A DNA stretch of 45,904 nucleotides from Magnetococcales bacterium (GCA_002753515.1 PEAK01000031.1:1-45904), one strand, 5' to 3'. Shown: positions 33,703 through 43,589, counted from the stretch's first letter. Numbers and translations: made by a program. Notes: generated by a model not told the origin, from the letters alone.

Positions 33703-35540
33703 GACGCATCTCCCGCCAGACGCTTGCCCAGGGCAATGGCCCGGGATTTCAGCCCCGCATCCACCGCTCCCGGGGTTTTATCGGGGGCGTAAGCCTGGTT
33801 ATCCAGGGATTCCAGCAGGTGGTCCAACTCCTGCCGTGGAACGTTGGTCGCTGTAGCCGCCAAACGCCGGAGATGGTCCGCCAGGGCACGCGGCGTATCG
33901 GCACTCTGGAGGCTCGCCAACACTTCCTGCGCCTTTTTTCTCTGTTGTTTCTTTACAGGGTCTTCCCGGGATTGTCGCTGCCACCACAGGGCATATCCCA
34001 AGAGCATCACCCCACCCAGATAACCGATTCCCCGGAGCATGTTCCACATCCAAACCGAGCCACCCCCCCCCAACAACACCTCGGTATTGCGTTCGATAGC
34101 CAAATCGGCATCCACCCGGCTTTCGCTGGCGCTGTCGGGTCCCTTGGCGGCAACCGGTGGTTTTTCCGGGGTGGGTGCTGGGGTTTTGGCAGCAGGCGCA
34201 GGGGGATTTTTCTCTTCCGTCTCCTGGTTGCGCACCACATCCCCCGCCGAAACCATTTTGGCAGCCCCCACCGACAAGGCGATGGGACGGGATTCCGTGG
34301 TTTCGTAGGTCCCCTTTTGCGGGTCGAACCAGGAATAACGGATGGGTGGGATCTCGCGCACCCCTTCGCGCAACACCCGCACCATCACTTCAAATTTTTT
34401 CGCGCCATCGGTTAAAATTCCCGGAACATCCCCCTCCGGGATACGAAAATCTTTTTCCGACAATCCGCCATCCCCCCCCTTTAGCACCGGCAACGACGCA
34501 CTCGCCAACGCCCCTTCCCCTTTCAGTGTCAACGTGAGACGAATGGGATCGCCAACCTGGACCACCGAACGTTGCGCTTCCACCTCCAGGGAGAAATTTT
34601 GCCCAATGGCACCGGCAAAACTGGCGGGTTGCCCCGTTTCCGGCAACGGTTTGACGTGAAATACCCGTGGGGTATCGGCAACCCGAACACGTCGCGTCTG
34701 GGTAGCGGCGCGTTCGCCAAAGAAGCTCGTTTTCCAACGCGTCCCCTCCTCCAAGACAACGCTTGCGGCCGGAACGGCATATTCCCCCGCTTTGAGTGGG
34801 ATCACAATGCGATCCACCGTCAATACCAGCCAGGAACGTCCCTCCCATTGACCCTTGGTGGTTTCGGCGGGCACCTTTTTGGCACCCCCGGGGGTCTGAA
34901 GGATGAGGGCATTTTTTTTCCCACTCTGTTCGACCTCTTCAAAACTGAAGCTATCCACCATGTCGAACAAAGGTACCCGGGCTTCATGCGCCACCAACCG
35001 TTGCACCATATCTTCCTGGATCCACCATTGCAGACGGACCGGGACACGCTGACCGACGTACACGGGTTCTTCAGGAATTTGCAACAGTATGCGTTGCTCC
35101 CCGCCCCCGGTGGGCACATTGCCCAATTCGATGGTCACACTTTGGGTTTGCGCCTTGAGGCTGCCCTGGGTCACGCGAAACGGTCCCAAAGTCACCTTGC
35201 CGGTCCGATCCGCGATAAAACGATAGTGAAAATTAAAGCGGACACTTTTCCATTGGCTCATGTGGCCGTTGATGATCTGGATACTGCTGCTGACCTCCGG
35301 ACTCACCCCGATGAGTTCCAAGCGTCCCCAGGGTGGGGGATCGAAGGTTATTTTTGGCTCCGGGGATTCCTCAAATCCTTTGACCGCCACTTCCAGGTCC
35401 ACCGCCGCATCCGCATAATACGGCCCTTCGGCGATACTGAGATTGGCCTCTGGATTTTGCGCCCAGACAGGGGCACACCACGAGAAAAGCCACAGCCCCG
35501 TTGCAACAAACCACCACCATGGTTTCAGGGTGATCACCAA
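33699..35540 (-). CDS. BatD-like protein (oxygen tolerance family)
   Basis: 613 residues; overlaps the upstream BatB/C gene by 7 bp. Signal peptide about 1-27 (WLFSWCAPVWA). A long beta-sandwich ectodomain contains LLQIPEEPVYVGQRVPVRLQW and FSLEVEAQRSVVQVGDPIRL, then GDGGLSEKDFRIPEGDVPGI, the repeats typical of BatD. A Pro/Ala-rich linker (about 425-475) leads to one membrane helix (about 495-515) and a cytosolic helical tail. BatD works with the vWA proteins at the inner membrane; exact activity is unknown. Confidence 0.8.
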   Translation of the reverse strand: MVITLKPWWWFVATGLWLFSWCAPVWAQNPEANLSIAEGPYYADAAVDLEVAVKGFEESPEPKITFDPPPWGRLELIGVSPEVSSSIQIINGHMSQWKSVRFNFHYRFIADRTGKVTLGPFRVTQGSLKAQTQSVTIELGNVPTGGGEQRILLQIPEEPVYVGQRVPVRLQWWIQEDMVQRLVAHEARVPLFDMVDSFSFEEVEQSGKKNALILQTPGGAKKVPAETTKGQWEGRSWLVLTVDRIVIPLKAGEYAVPAASVVLEEGTRWKTSFFGERAATQTRRVRVADTPRVFHVKPLPETGQPASFAGAIGQNFSLEVEAQRSVVQVGDPIRLTLTLKGEGALASASLPVLKGGDGGLSEKDFRIPEGDVPGILTDGAKKFEVMVRVLREGVREIPPIRYSWFDPQKGTYETTESRPIALSVGAAKMVSAGDVVRNQETEEKNPPAPAAKTPAPTPEKPPVAAKGPDSASESRVDADLAIERNTEVLLGGGGSVWMWNMLRGIGYLGGVMLLGYALWWQRQSREDPVKKQQRKKAQEVLASLQSADTPRALADHLRRLAATATNVPRQELDHLLESLDNQAYAPDKTPGAVDAGLKSRAIALGKRLAGDAS

Positions 35541-38500
35541 TCTTTCTCCACGGGTTCGTAATTCATGGTTTTACGATCATTGCGCTGGCGCCTGCGGGAG
35601 ACTTCCCGGTCACGCACCCCTTGAAGCATGCGTGCGCCGGAACTTTGCAACTGACTCTCGTGGCGCTGGTCTTTCCCCCCTTTGGCCTCCCCTTTGTCCT
35701 CGCCTTTTTGCGCAGCCTCCGCCTCTTTTTTTTGCTCGCCCTTGCCAGCGTTTTTCCCCTGCTCACCCTGAGAGTCTTGTTTTTGGTGATCGGACTTGTT
35801 TTCCGCCTGTGGCGGTGCCAACAACGCCAACGCTTGCAACAACGCCTGGATCGCCTTTTCCTGCGCCTCTTTCACCCCGGGCAATTGCAATTTGGCCTCT
35901 TTCAAGCCTTTTTCAGCCTCTTGCATATCCCCTTTGGCCTGCGCCACCCGATCAATGACCTCTTGCAAACGTTTGACCGTCTCCTGTGCTTTTTCCTTGG
36001 CATTGGCCTCTGAAGTGGCCCCCTTGTCCGCAGGCATTTTTTGGATAGTGTCCACCTGTTGCGTCAAGGCATCACGAATCGCCCCCGTGGTTTCGGCCAA
36101 CGCCCCCTGTCGTTCCCCCAACGGACCGACACCCTTTTTCAAGGCTTCCACATCCGCCATGGGTTGCCACTTTTGCGCCTCATCCATCACATCTTTCTGT
36201 CGTTCCACCGTCTGGCGCAAGTGTTCCTCCACGGAAAAGAACAATTGCCGCAGAGCTGCCAACTCGTGCAGCACCGCCCGAACCCGACTGCGCGCCAACC
36301 CATGGCCATCCCCAATCGAGGGTGTCGCGTCCCCCTCCCCCGTCAGCCGGGAAAGGGCCTCCTTGGCCAAAGACATTTTTTCCAGCGTTGCCGCCTGCAA
36401 TGCGTTGGCCCGTTCCAATCGAGAAATGGCATCCGTTTGTTGTTGTGCCAAGGTATCCGAATCTTTGGAGGCTTCCTGTTGTTTCGCTGGATCATCCCGG
36501 GTGGTTCGCGCCTGCTGCAATTCCTCCACGATTTTCCGACCCACCCTTTGCATGCGGGTCTGATTCGTTTCCTGCAACGTCACATCCTCCCTGGCCTCAT
36601 CCCGGCTTAACGTTTGACCAGGTTTCAGGCTTCCCAGGATGCGATTCTCATCCTGCCAGGCGAGTTCGATCAATCCCTTGATCGCCAGGAACAATTCCTG
36701 AACATGCGACAAGGCGAGCAGGGCTTGCCGTTGTTCCTCCAAGGCTTTTGTCCTGTCAAAACCATTCAAGGCAGCCAAAGCCCGGTCATAGTGGCTGACC
36801 ACGTCCTGGAGCAAAGGCTCCGCTTCTTTGAGGGTATCCTGGACCTGAGAGGATTGGCCCGCATCGGTTCCAGTCGCACCCACATGAATCTCCTGATGCA
36901 GCGTTTTGCTCCGTTCCAGGATCAGCGATTGCAAATCCTGCAACAATTCCGGGGTCAGCCAGGGGGGAGAGGCTTGCCCTGCCGCTTCCAAAGCCGGACC
37001 CATGGCGGTGAACCGGGAGAGTTCCATGCCGTCCGTCAGCAGGGCACCGAGCTTCGCCGGCAGATCCAGCAACCGTTCACGCCCTTTTTTCAGCTCGGCC
37101 AAAGCCGCCACACCCTTGTGAAACGCACGTCCCCCCTGAGAGCCACGCAAGGCGGCCCGCCCCTGTCCCATCCGTTCCCGCGCCTGATGCAAATCGTCCA
37201 GCAACAATTCCAATTGGTGCAAGCGCATCCCTTCTTGCGGGGTGCGTTCGTTTTCCTTTTTTTTGCGAATGTTTTCCAACTCCGAACCGGCCATGCTCCC
37301 CACCCCCTCCTCCCGGGTCATGATTTCCAGTTGCCGTGCCGAAAAATCTCGGTAGACCTGTTTCGCCCCGGGATCGACCGCATCCCCCTCTTTTTTGCCC
37401 TCGCCCTCGACCAGGTGCGCGATCCCTTCCACAAAGGAACGCTGTTCCTGCACCAGCGCATCCAAAGCGCTCGCCACATCCCCCTTGCCCGATTGCGCCA
37501 TTTGATCCGCCAATGCCAACGCCTTGCCCAACACCACTTCCAGATTATGGCGACTCTCCTCATGGTCCTTGCGCAAGGTGATCGCTTCGCGAAACCATGC
37601 CGCGGCCCGGTTCAAACCCGCCAAGGCTTCCTTGGGATCGCTTTTGAGCTTGCCGTCCGCCCTCCCCGCCTCCACCCAACCCAGATTATAGCTGGCACGA
37701 AAGCGCAATTCCCCATCGGTACCCGCCCGATTGCGGGCAGAGGTCAATGCCGTTTGCGCAGCGTCAAACTCTTTGGCCGCCAATTTTTCCAAACCCAGGT
37801 TGTACTCCTCACGCGGGGTGCGTGTCACCTCCGGGGTCGGAGAGGGTGCGTTGGCGGACTGGGCTTGAGCATCGGTTGCATTCCGGGGCTCTTCATTGGC
37901 CAGGGCATGGGACACACTGGAGAATCCCAACAACAAAACCATCCCGATCCCCAGGATACGACCCCGCCCCGCCTCCGGGAAGCGGCTGAAAAAAGAAGCC
38001 AGAAAAGAAACAAAACCCAACAACACCATCCACTGAAAGGCTTCGTTTTGCACGGTTTGCCGGGTGCCATCCACCGCTCCCCTGGTCAAGGGAGCGATAT
38101 GGCGTTGGTAAATTTCCTTCAGGTCCAGCACCCCGACACCGGCAGGGATATAGGCCCCCTCGGTGATCAGGGCGATTTCCCGCAACATGCGTCCATCCAA
38201 ACGGGTTTTGATGGGCTGGCCATTGGCATCTTTTTTGACCGAACGCACCCCGGTTTTCGGATCGGTCATGACGATCTCGCTACCCGTCTCGCTGCCGATA
38301 CCGATGGCGAGGATGCGAATGCCGCGTTTGGCCGCCTCTTTGGCCGCTTCCAACGGAAAGGAATCCTGGTCTTCACCATCGGTGATCAGTAAAATGGAAC
38401 GGGAAACATCGCCACCGCCGGCGAAACCGGCAATGGCTTTCTGAATGGGTTCTTCCAACCGGGTGCCACCCCGGGAAACACTCCTGGGACTGGCCTGATC

Positions 38501-38977
38501 CAGGGCCAGACGGAAGAAACCGAAGTCGGGGGTCAAAGGAGCCAGGACGCTGGCGCGACCGGCAAAGGCGATCAGACCCAACTGGTTGCCGCGCAGATAG
38601 GGCAACAAATCGCGCAGCTCCGCCTTGGCCCGTTCCAGACGATTCGGGGCCACATCTTCCGCCAGCATCGATTGCGACACATCCAGGCACACCATGATTT
38701 CCACCCCGCTCCTGGGGGTGGTGATCCAATGAATCCCCCATTGCGGTCGCATCAAGGCAAGCGTCAGGAAGATCAAGGAGAGGGCGAAAAAACCCAGGCG
38801 TACCATTTTTTGCCAGCGTCCGATGCCGCGTACCAATTTTTTTTGCAGCCCGATACCCATGAAACGTTGGAGAACCTGATCCGCCCGCCACTCCCGGAAT
38901 GCCAGGAAAACGAGCAGCACCACAAGCAACCAAAGCAGGTGAATCCAACCCGGATGGGCAAAATGCAGATCGCTCAT
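35534..38977 (-). CDS. BatB-BatC fusion: membrane vWA domain joined to TPR and coiled-coil region
   Basis: 1147 residues; start overlaps the BatA stop by 4 bp. Membrane helices at about 13-27 and 62-77 flank an Aer-type N-terminus; the vWA domain (about 90-300) has an intact MIDAS DVSQS (99-103). A third helix lies at about 314-330. Directly after it is a second leader-like stretch (339-360, GIGMVLLLGFSSVSHALA) and then TPRs (about 388-480). Long Glu/Gln/Ala-rich coiled coil (about 480-1065) and a Lys/Glu/Gln tail follow. BatB and BatC are usually separate; the internal leader looks like a relic of BatC's signal peptide. Confidence 0.85.
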   Translation of the reverse strand: MSDLHFAHPGWIHLLWLLVVLLVFLAFREWRADQVLQRFMGIGLQKKLVRGIGRWQKMVRLGFFALSLIFLTLALMRPQWGIHWITTPRSGVEIMVCLDVSQSMLAEDVAPNRLERAKAELRDLLPYLRGNQLGLIAFAGRASVLAPLTPDFGFFRLALDQASPRSVSRGGTRLEEPIQKAIAGFAGGGDVSRSILLITDGEDQDSFPLEAAKEAAKRGIRILAIGIGSETGSEIVMTDPKTGVRSVKKDANGQPIKTRLDGRMLREIALITEGAYIPAGVGVLDLKEIYQRHIAPLTRGAVDGTRQTVQNEAFQWMVLLGFVSFLASFFSRFPEAGRGRILGIGMVLLLGFSSVSHALANEEPRNATDAQAQSANAPSPTPEVTRTPREEYNLGLEKLAAKEFDAAQTALTSARNRAGTDGELRFRASYNLGWVEAGRADGKLKSDPKEALAGLNRAAAWFREAITLRKDHEESRHNLEVVLGKALALADQMAQSGKGDVASALDALVQEQRSFVEGIAHLVEGEGKKEGDAVDPGAKQVYRDFSARQLEIMTREEGVGSMAGSELENIRKKKENERTPQEGMRLHQLELLLDDLHQARERMGQGRAALRGSQGGRAFHKGVAALAELKKGRERLLDLPAKLGALLTDGMELSRFTAMGPALEAAGQASPPWLTPELLQDLQSLILERSKTLHQEIHVGATGTDAGQSSQVQDTLKEAEPLLQDVVSHYDRALAALNGFDRTKALEEQRQALLALSHVQELFLAIKGLIELAWQDENRILGSLKPGQTLSRDEAREDVTLQETNQTRMQRVGRKIVEELQQARTTRDDPAKQQEASKDSDTLAQQQTDAISRLERANALQAATLEKMSLAKEALSRLTGEGDATPSIGDGHGLARSRVRAVLHELAALRQLFFSVEEHLRQTVERQKDVMDEAQKWQPMADVEALKKGVGPLGERQGALAETTGAIRDALTQQVDTIQKMPADKGATSEANAKEKAQETVKRLQEVIDRVAQAKGDMQEAEKGLKEAKLQLPGVKEAQEKAIQALLQALALLAPPQAENKSDHQKQDSQGEQGKNAGKGEQKKEAEAAQKGEDKGEAKGGKDQRHESQLQSSGARMLQGVRDREVSRRRQRNDRKTMNYEPVEKDW

Positions 38978-40035
38978 GGCAACCTCCTGAGCCAGGTCAC
39001 CTGCAACACGGCGGCAACCATCATCAACAGCATGGCCACAACGACGAACGGGGCATATAATTCGCGATATTGCACATACCGCACTTCGCTGATTTCGCTT
39101 TTTTCCAGGCGATCGATCTCCTGGTAGATATGGATCAATTCCTCCACATTACCGGCATGATAGAACCGACCGCCGGTGCGTTTGGCCACATCACCCAATG
39201 TTTTTTCGTCCACTTCCATATATTCGCGCACGAGTTGCAGTCGCCCATCGGGGGTTGGCAGCGGGATCGGGGCGTAGCCCGTGGAGCCCGCCGCAATCGC
39301 GTACACCAGAATGTTGTGACCGGCTGCCAGTTCGGCGGCCTGCATCGGTTCGATATCCCCGGCGTTGTTGGCACCATCGCTCAACAGGATGATCACTTTG
39401 GAACGGACCTTTTTTTTCTGTGTTTCTTCGTCCAACAGGCGCAGGCGTTCCACCGCCAAGGCCAAACCTTCGCCAATGGCCGTATTGGCTTCCGAGGGTT
39501 CCCGGGCCACCTGCACCTGGTCGAGTATGGCCATCAGGTTGGCATGGTCGAGGGTTAATGGGGAAATGCTGTCGGCATAGGTGCCAAAGGCGACGATACC
39601 GATCAAATCATTGGGTCGCCCCTGCCCCACCCCGCCGCCGCCGCGAATGAAATCACCGATGACTTTTTTCAGGGCATCGAGGCGGCTGACGCTATAATCC
39701 CCCTCGACGAAATCACGCGCATCCATGGATCCGGAGCGGTCGATCACCAGCACAATGGCGATGCCCTCGCGATGCACCTGGGAGGTGGCATCGCCAATGC
39801 GAGGCCCCGCCAAGGCAATGGCCAGGGCCACCACGGCCAAGGAGAGCAATCCCCCCGGCAACCACAGCCAGCGAACCCGTCCGCGTATCGGTGTTGCCGC
39901 CACCCCCTGCAAGCTGGAGGTGATCACCGATCCCGTGGAACGCAGGGACGAACGCCATACGAGTGGTACCAGAAACATGGCGAACAAGGCCAATGGATCA
40001 CGAAATTCCAGACCGGAGAGCCACCAATCACCCAT
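38974..40035 (-). CDS. BatA-like membrane vWA protein
   Basis: 353 residues; overlaps the upstream gene by 8 bp. Two N-terminal membrane segments (about 14-27, 58-77), a vWA domain (about 90-300) with MIDAS DRSGS (99-103) and SKVIILLSDGANNAG, and a C-terminal membrane helix (about 328-347, FVVVAMLLMMVAAVLQV). Bat vWA proteins bind partners through a divalent metal and act with MoxR-type AAA+ chaperones in stress and envelope functions. Confidence 0.85.
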   Translation of the reverse strand: MGDWWLSGLEFRDPLALFAMFLVPLVWRSSLRSTGSVITSSLQGVAATPIRGRVRWLWLPGGLLSLAVVALAIALAGPRIGDATSQVHREGIAIVLVIDRSGSMDARDFVEGDYSVSRLDALKKVIGDFIRGGGGVGQGRPNDLIGIVAFGTYADSISPLTLDHANLMAILDQVQVAREPSEANTAIGEGLALAVERLRLLDEETQKKKVRSKVIILLSDGANNAGDIEPMQAAELAAGHNILVYAIAAGSTGYAPIPLPTPDGRLQLVREYMEVDEKTLGDVAKRTGGRFYHAGNVEELIHIYQEIDRLEKSEISEVRYVQYRELYAPFVVVAMLLMMVAAVLQVTWLRRLP

Positions 40036-41011
40036 GGATCGTCTCCTGTTTTTGCCCGGTTTGTCGTAAAAAGTTTTCGGCGGCGGCCAACGCCTGCTCC
40101 ACCGATTGTTGCGTTGGTTGGTGCCGGGCGAACTTGACCTGATCGGAAAATTCCAGGAAACGATACAAAAAGCCCCGATGTTCGGCGGTCAAATCGGGCG
40201 AAACGGCTGCGGCGTCAAAAAATTCCTGGGTTGTCTTTTCCGGTGCCCGGATATGGAATTGATCGCCGAGATAGTGGCGGATGATATCCGAGAGTTGTAC
40301 GAAAAAGTCATCCATCTCCTCCGGGGTCGGCCAGGGTTGGGATTGCAATCGTTTCAGGCGAAAACTGGCGATCTCAAAGGGGGTTCTCTGAATTCGTCTT
40401 TCAATATTTTTTCGTCGATACGCTATGAAACCAGCGATCCCGAAAACAATCAGAATTATCAGAACCAATCCTACGCCAATCTCTTTGTCGGTGGTCAACG
40501 ATGGCAACGGCCCCAAAGAACTCAAAGGGGGTTTCAGATCCGCTTCAGCGCCTTGGGGGATCACCGATTCCACCGTGAAGTCCAAACGTTCGGTCAAGAG
40601 TTCGTAACCATCCTCCCCTTCCGGGGCGGGACGATTCCCGGGGCGATGATCAACAAAACCGACGATCAACGGTGGAATGTGGTGTTGACCCGACATGGGC
40701 GGTTGCAGGGTATATCTTTGTTTGGTGATGGTTTTGCCGGTTTTTTCATCCACTTTTTCCCCGGGTACGAAATCGACGATGGCGAAGCGACCCAACGATT
40801 GACCAAACTCCGGCATCACAAGCTCGACCCCTTTTTCCCCTTCCACCTCCAGGGTCAGGGTGAGGGCATCCCCCAAACGTGGGTGACCCGGCGACAGGCT
40901 GACCCGCGCCTGCACCGGTCCCCGCTGACTCGTTTTCAGCAAAGTTTCACCCTCCGCTCCCCAAGCCACACCCAGGAAGAGCATCAGGATCAGGGGAAAC
41001 AAACGCATCAT
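40028..41011 (-). CDS. BatD/DUF4381-like single-pass membrane protein
   Basis: 327 residues; its ATG overlaps the DUF58 stop (4 bp). Signal peptide about 1-18 (PLILMLFLGVAWG). The ectodomain has VSLSPGHPRLGDALTLTLEV, similar to BatD beta repeats. One membrane helix (about 178-197, GVGLVLIILIVFGIAGFIAY) leads to a cytosolic helical domain with FEIASFRLKRLQSQPWPTPE and DIIRHYLGDQFHIRAPEKTT, typical of the DUF4381-like members of MoxR operons. Role in the operon is not known beyond association. Confidence 0.7.
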   Translation of the reverse strand: MMRLFPLILMLFLGVAWGAEGETLLKTSQRGPVQARVSLSPGHPRLGDALTLTLEVEGEKGVELVMPEFGQSLGRFAIVDFVPGEKVDEKTGKTITKQRYTLQPPMSGQHHIPPLIVGFVDHRPGNRPAPEGEDGYELLTERLDFTVESVIPQGAEADLKPPLSSLGPLPSLTTDKEIGVGLVLIILIVFGIAGFIAYRRKNIERRIQRTPFEIASFRLKRLQSQPWPTPEEMDDFFVQLSDIIRHYLGDQFHIRAPEKTTQEFFDAAAVSPDLTAEHRGFLYRFLEFSDQVKFARHQPTQQSVEQALAAAENFLRQTGQKQETIHG

Positions 41012-41994
41012 CGGCGAATCCTCCGCTCACGCATGCGAAAGAAACGAACCAAGGGGTCCACCACATGATCTTTCGTATCCACCAGGATGGCATCGACTCC
41101 CAACGCCCCCAAACGTTTGACGACATCCGCCAAACGATTGCGTTCCCCTGCGGCAATCGCCGCGCAAAACTCCCGGGAACCCGTATCCACCACCCGCATC
41201 TGTCCGGTTTCCGCATCCTTCAGGGTGATCAAGCCGACGTTGGGCAACACCTCTTCGCGTTCGTCGTGGATGATCACGGCGATGACATCGTGCTTGCGAT
41301 TGGCTGCGGCCACAGCCCGTTCAAAATGATCGTCCAGGAAATCGCTGACCAGAAAACAGACATGGCGCCGCTTGCCCACGGTCATCATGAAATCCATCGC
41401 CCGGGCGATATCGGTTGACCGTTGTGGCGGTAGGGACTCAGGCAATGTTTTCCCGGTCATCTTGGCGCGTATACGGGACAACCAGGGTGTCCAACCCCGG
41501 GTTGCATCCGCTGGTTGCGTCCCCTTGTCGTCCCGTCCATGCGCCAAGACCTCACGAATCACGCGCAACGCATGTGTCTGCCCTTTGCGTGGTGGAATAT
41601 ACTGTTCAATCCCGCCGTGGAACAAAATCAAACCCACCTTGTCATCGTTTTGAATCGCCGAGAAAGCCAGCAGGGCACACAATTCCGCCGTCACCTCGCG
41701 TTTGGACCGGGTTCCGGAACCAAAGTCTTGCGAAGCCGACACATCCGCCATCACCATCAGCGACAATTGCCGTTCCTCTTGAAAGCGTTTGACGAACGGT
41801 TGGCCACTGCGGGCGGTCACATTCCAATCGATGGTACGGACATCATCCCCGGGGACGTAGGGGCGCACCTCGTCAAACTCCACCCCTCCCCCTTTGAACA
41901 CCGACATGTATTCCCCCGCCAGGACATCGGCCACCTGACGACCGGTGCGTATCTGGATTTCTTTCACCCGGCGAATGATTTCACTGGTCAACAT
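41008..41994 (-). CDS. DUF58 (vWA-like) protein
   Basis: 328 residues, 14 bp after the MoxR gene. Shows the full DUF58 signature: GEYMSVFKGGGVEFDEVRPY, VPGDDVRTIDWNVTARSGQP and FVKRFQEERQLSLMVMADVS, where the last part carries a degenerate MIDAS (DVSAS, Asp-x-Ser-x-Ser). Cytosolic. DUF58 proteins are the constant partners of MoxR ATPases. Confidence 0.9.
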   Translation of the reverse strand: MLTSEIIRRVKEIQIRTGRQVADVLAGEYMSVFKGGGVEFDEVRPYVPGDDVRTIDWNVTARSGQPFVKRFQEERQLSLMVMADVSASQDFGSGTRSKREVTAELCALLAFSAIQNDDKVGLILFHGGIEQYIPPRKGQTHALRVIREVLAHGRDDKGTQPADATRGWTPWLSRIRAKMTGKTLPESLPPQRSTDIARAMDFMMTVGKRRHVCFLVSDFLDDHFERAVAAANRKHDVIAVIIHDEREEVLPNVGLITLKDAETGQMRVVDTGSREFCAAIAAGERNRLADVVKRLGALGVDAILVDTKDHVVDPLVRFFRMRERRIRR

Positions 41995-42008
41995 GGGGAT
42001 GCTCCCAT

Positions 42009-42992
42009 CTAGGGCACCAGGACGCTATCCAATATTTTTTGGATCAGATGATCGCTCTCCTTGCCCTGGGCTTCCGCCTCGTAGCTGGGATGGATGCGAT
42101 GACGCAAGACGTCGGGGACGAGGCTTTTGACATCGTGGGGGGTGGCATAGGAACGTCCCTGGAGAAACGCCAGCGCCTTGGCCGCCCGCATGAGGGCGAT
42201 GCCGGCCCTGGGGCTGGCGCCATATTCGATCATGCCATCCAATCCGCTGACACCCGCCCCTTTGGGATCGCGGGTGGCGCGGACGACATCGACAATGTAA
42301 TCACGCACCTTTTCATCGACGAACACATCGCCGACACGTTGCCGTGCTTCGAGGATATCCACGGGACGCGCCACGGCCCGCACTTCCGGCAACGGTTGGT
42401 TACCCGCCATGCGTTCCAACACTTTGCGCTCTTCGTCACGGCTGGGATAGCCCACCCTGACCTTCATCATGAAGCGATCCAGTTGCGCTTCGGGCAATGG
42501 GTAGGTTCCCTCCTGTTCGATGGGATTTTGCGTTGCCAATACCAAAAATGGTTCGTCGAGGGGATAGGTTTTGCCACCCAGGGTCACCTGCCGCTCCTGC
42601 ATCACCTCCAGGAGCGCCGATTGCACTTTGGCGGGGGCGCGGTTGATTTCATCAGCCAAAATCAAATTGGAAAACACCGGCCCTTTTTTGACACTGTAGC
42701 TGACCTCCCGGGGGTTGAACACCTCTGTGCCCACCACATCGGCGGGTAGCATGTCGGGGGTGAATTGAATGCGGGAAAAGCCGGTGTCAATCGCCTGGGC
42801 CAGACAACGTACCGTCAAGGTCTTGGCCAGGCCCGGCATCCCTTCCAACAACACATGCCCTCCCGTCAACAGACCGATCACGAGTCGCGTCACCAGGGCT
42901 TCCTGTCCCACCAACACTTTACCGATCTCGGTCAGCAGATCGGCTCCCAGATGGTTGTGCCGATCCTTCCTGTTCTCCTGGTTGCCATCCAT
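42009..42992 (-). CDS. MoxR-family AAA+ ATPase
   Basis: 327 residues from ATG 42992 (GGGGATTGAGGACAG upstream; 22 more residues to 43058 look unlike the family). Walker A GMPGLAKT, Walker B NLILADEINRAPAKVQSALL, sensor 1 LATQNPIEQEGTYPLPEAQL (Asn) and arginine finger DRFMMKV. The lid has GASPRAGIALMRAAKALA with sensor 2 Arg. First gene of the Bat operon; acts as a chaperone-like ATPase on metal-binding vWA partners. Confidence 0.93.
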   Translation of the reverse strand: MDGNQENRKDRHNHLGADLLTEIGKVLVGQEALVTRLVIGLLTGGHVLLEGMPGLAKTLTVRCLAQAIDTGFSRIQFTPDMLPADVVGTEVFNPREVSYSVKKGPVFSNLILADEINRAPAKVQSALLEVMQERQVTLGGKTYPLDEPFLVLATQNPIEQEGTYPLPEAQLDRFMMKVRVGYPSRDEERKVLERMAGNQPLPEVRAVARPVDILEARQRVGDVFVDEKVRDYIVDVVRATRDPKGAGVSGLDGMIEYGASPRAGIALMRAAKALAFLQGRSYATPHDVKSLVPDVLRHRIHPSYEAEAQGKESDHLIQKILDSVLVP

Positions 42993-43261
42993 CGTTCTGT
43001 CCTCAATCCCCTGGTTAAAATAACGACCCCGGTCAATCTTTGAGATCCTGCCGCACACTCAAAGTCTGTTTGCTTCGTCAGACCCGTTTCGGTAGCATGT
43101 AGTCATATCGGAATTATTTTCAAGGGGACACATGAGAGGAATACCGATTCGGGTGTGTTGACATTCACACCCTCCGGGGAGGTACTAGGCGAAGAATTAT
43201 GATGCCCCATAGGGTCCAGAATTTCGTTCAGAACAAATCGATGAACCTCTGTCAATTCACC

Positions 43262-43409
43262 TCAACCTGAAGGTGGCTGCCCACCAATGGCCCTTTTACC
43301 GTACACTCTCAAGGGAAGCAATCCGGGGTACGATCCGAAGCGTCGGGTCCCGTTAGCTGACAGGGTTTGGACCGCCAATTCACGTGGGCGACCTCACTCA
43401 CGCCACCTC
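43262..43409 (-). repeat. 148-bp repeat, copy 1 (candidate IS110-type non-coding end)
   Basis: Same length as, and all but five bases equal to, 45394-45541, in the same orientation. It contains three short hairpins (GGTGG/CCACC, CCGA/TCGG, GGTCC/GGACC). This copy stands alone, without a transposase start beside it. Strand is given as that of the IS110 remnant next to copy 2. Confidence 0.85.
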
Positions 43410-43555
43410 GTTCGGCGATGACAAGGGAAGAATCCTTCCGTTTTTTTTGGATTGATCTTACGCATCGCCAGCAGTGCTTGTTTCTGTTGTGGGCTTATCC
43501 GATAATCACATTTGATATGTTCCGCCAAAAAGTCTTTGATCAATGTCAAAATCAT
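43394..43555 (-). pseudogene. Short transposase N-terminus-like fragment
   Basis: From ATG 43555 the minus strand reads MILTLIKDFLAEHIKCDYRI, then SPQQKQALLAMRKINPKKTE, and stops at 43394 inside the 148-bp repeat. The helix pattern resembles the N-terminal part of IS91-type zinc-binding transposases, but the following Cys motif is missing. It seems cut off by the repeat. A non-functional chance frame is possible. Confidence 0.25.
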
Positions 43556-43589
43556 CGACTAAGCGCAATGTTCCATGGAGAAGTTAGAG

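Larger units (their letters stand above)
43059..43589. other. Intergenic region with IS-derived sequence
   Basis: 531 bp. No complete gene. Holds a CCTCC/GGAGG palindrome at about 43170-43182, the first copy of the 148-bp repeat (43262-43409), and a short minus-strand transposase-like frame (43394-43555). The moxR promoter was not pinned down. Confidence 0.5.

Noticed and set aside
34572-35561. 329-codon plus-strand frame opposite BatD
   Set aside because: Shadow of the BatD reading frame; no start signals.
36614-38392. 592-codon plus-strand frame opposite the BatB/C fusion
   Set aside because: Mirror of a highly biased coding sequence; the minus strand has vWA and TPR motifs and overlapping-operon starts.
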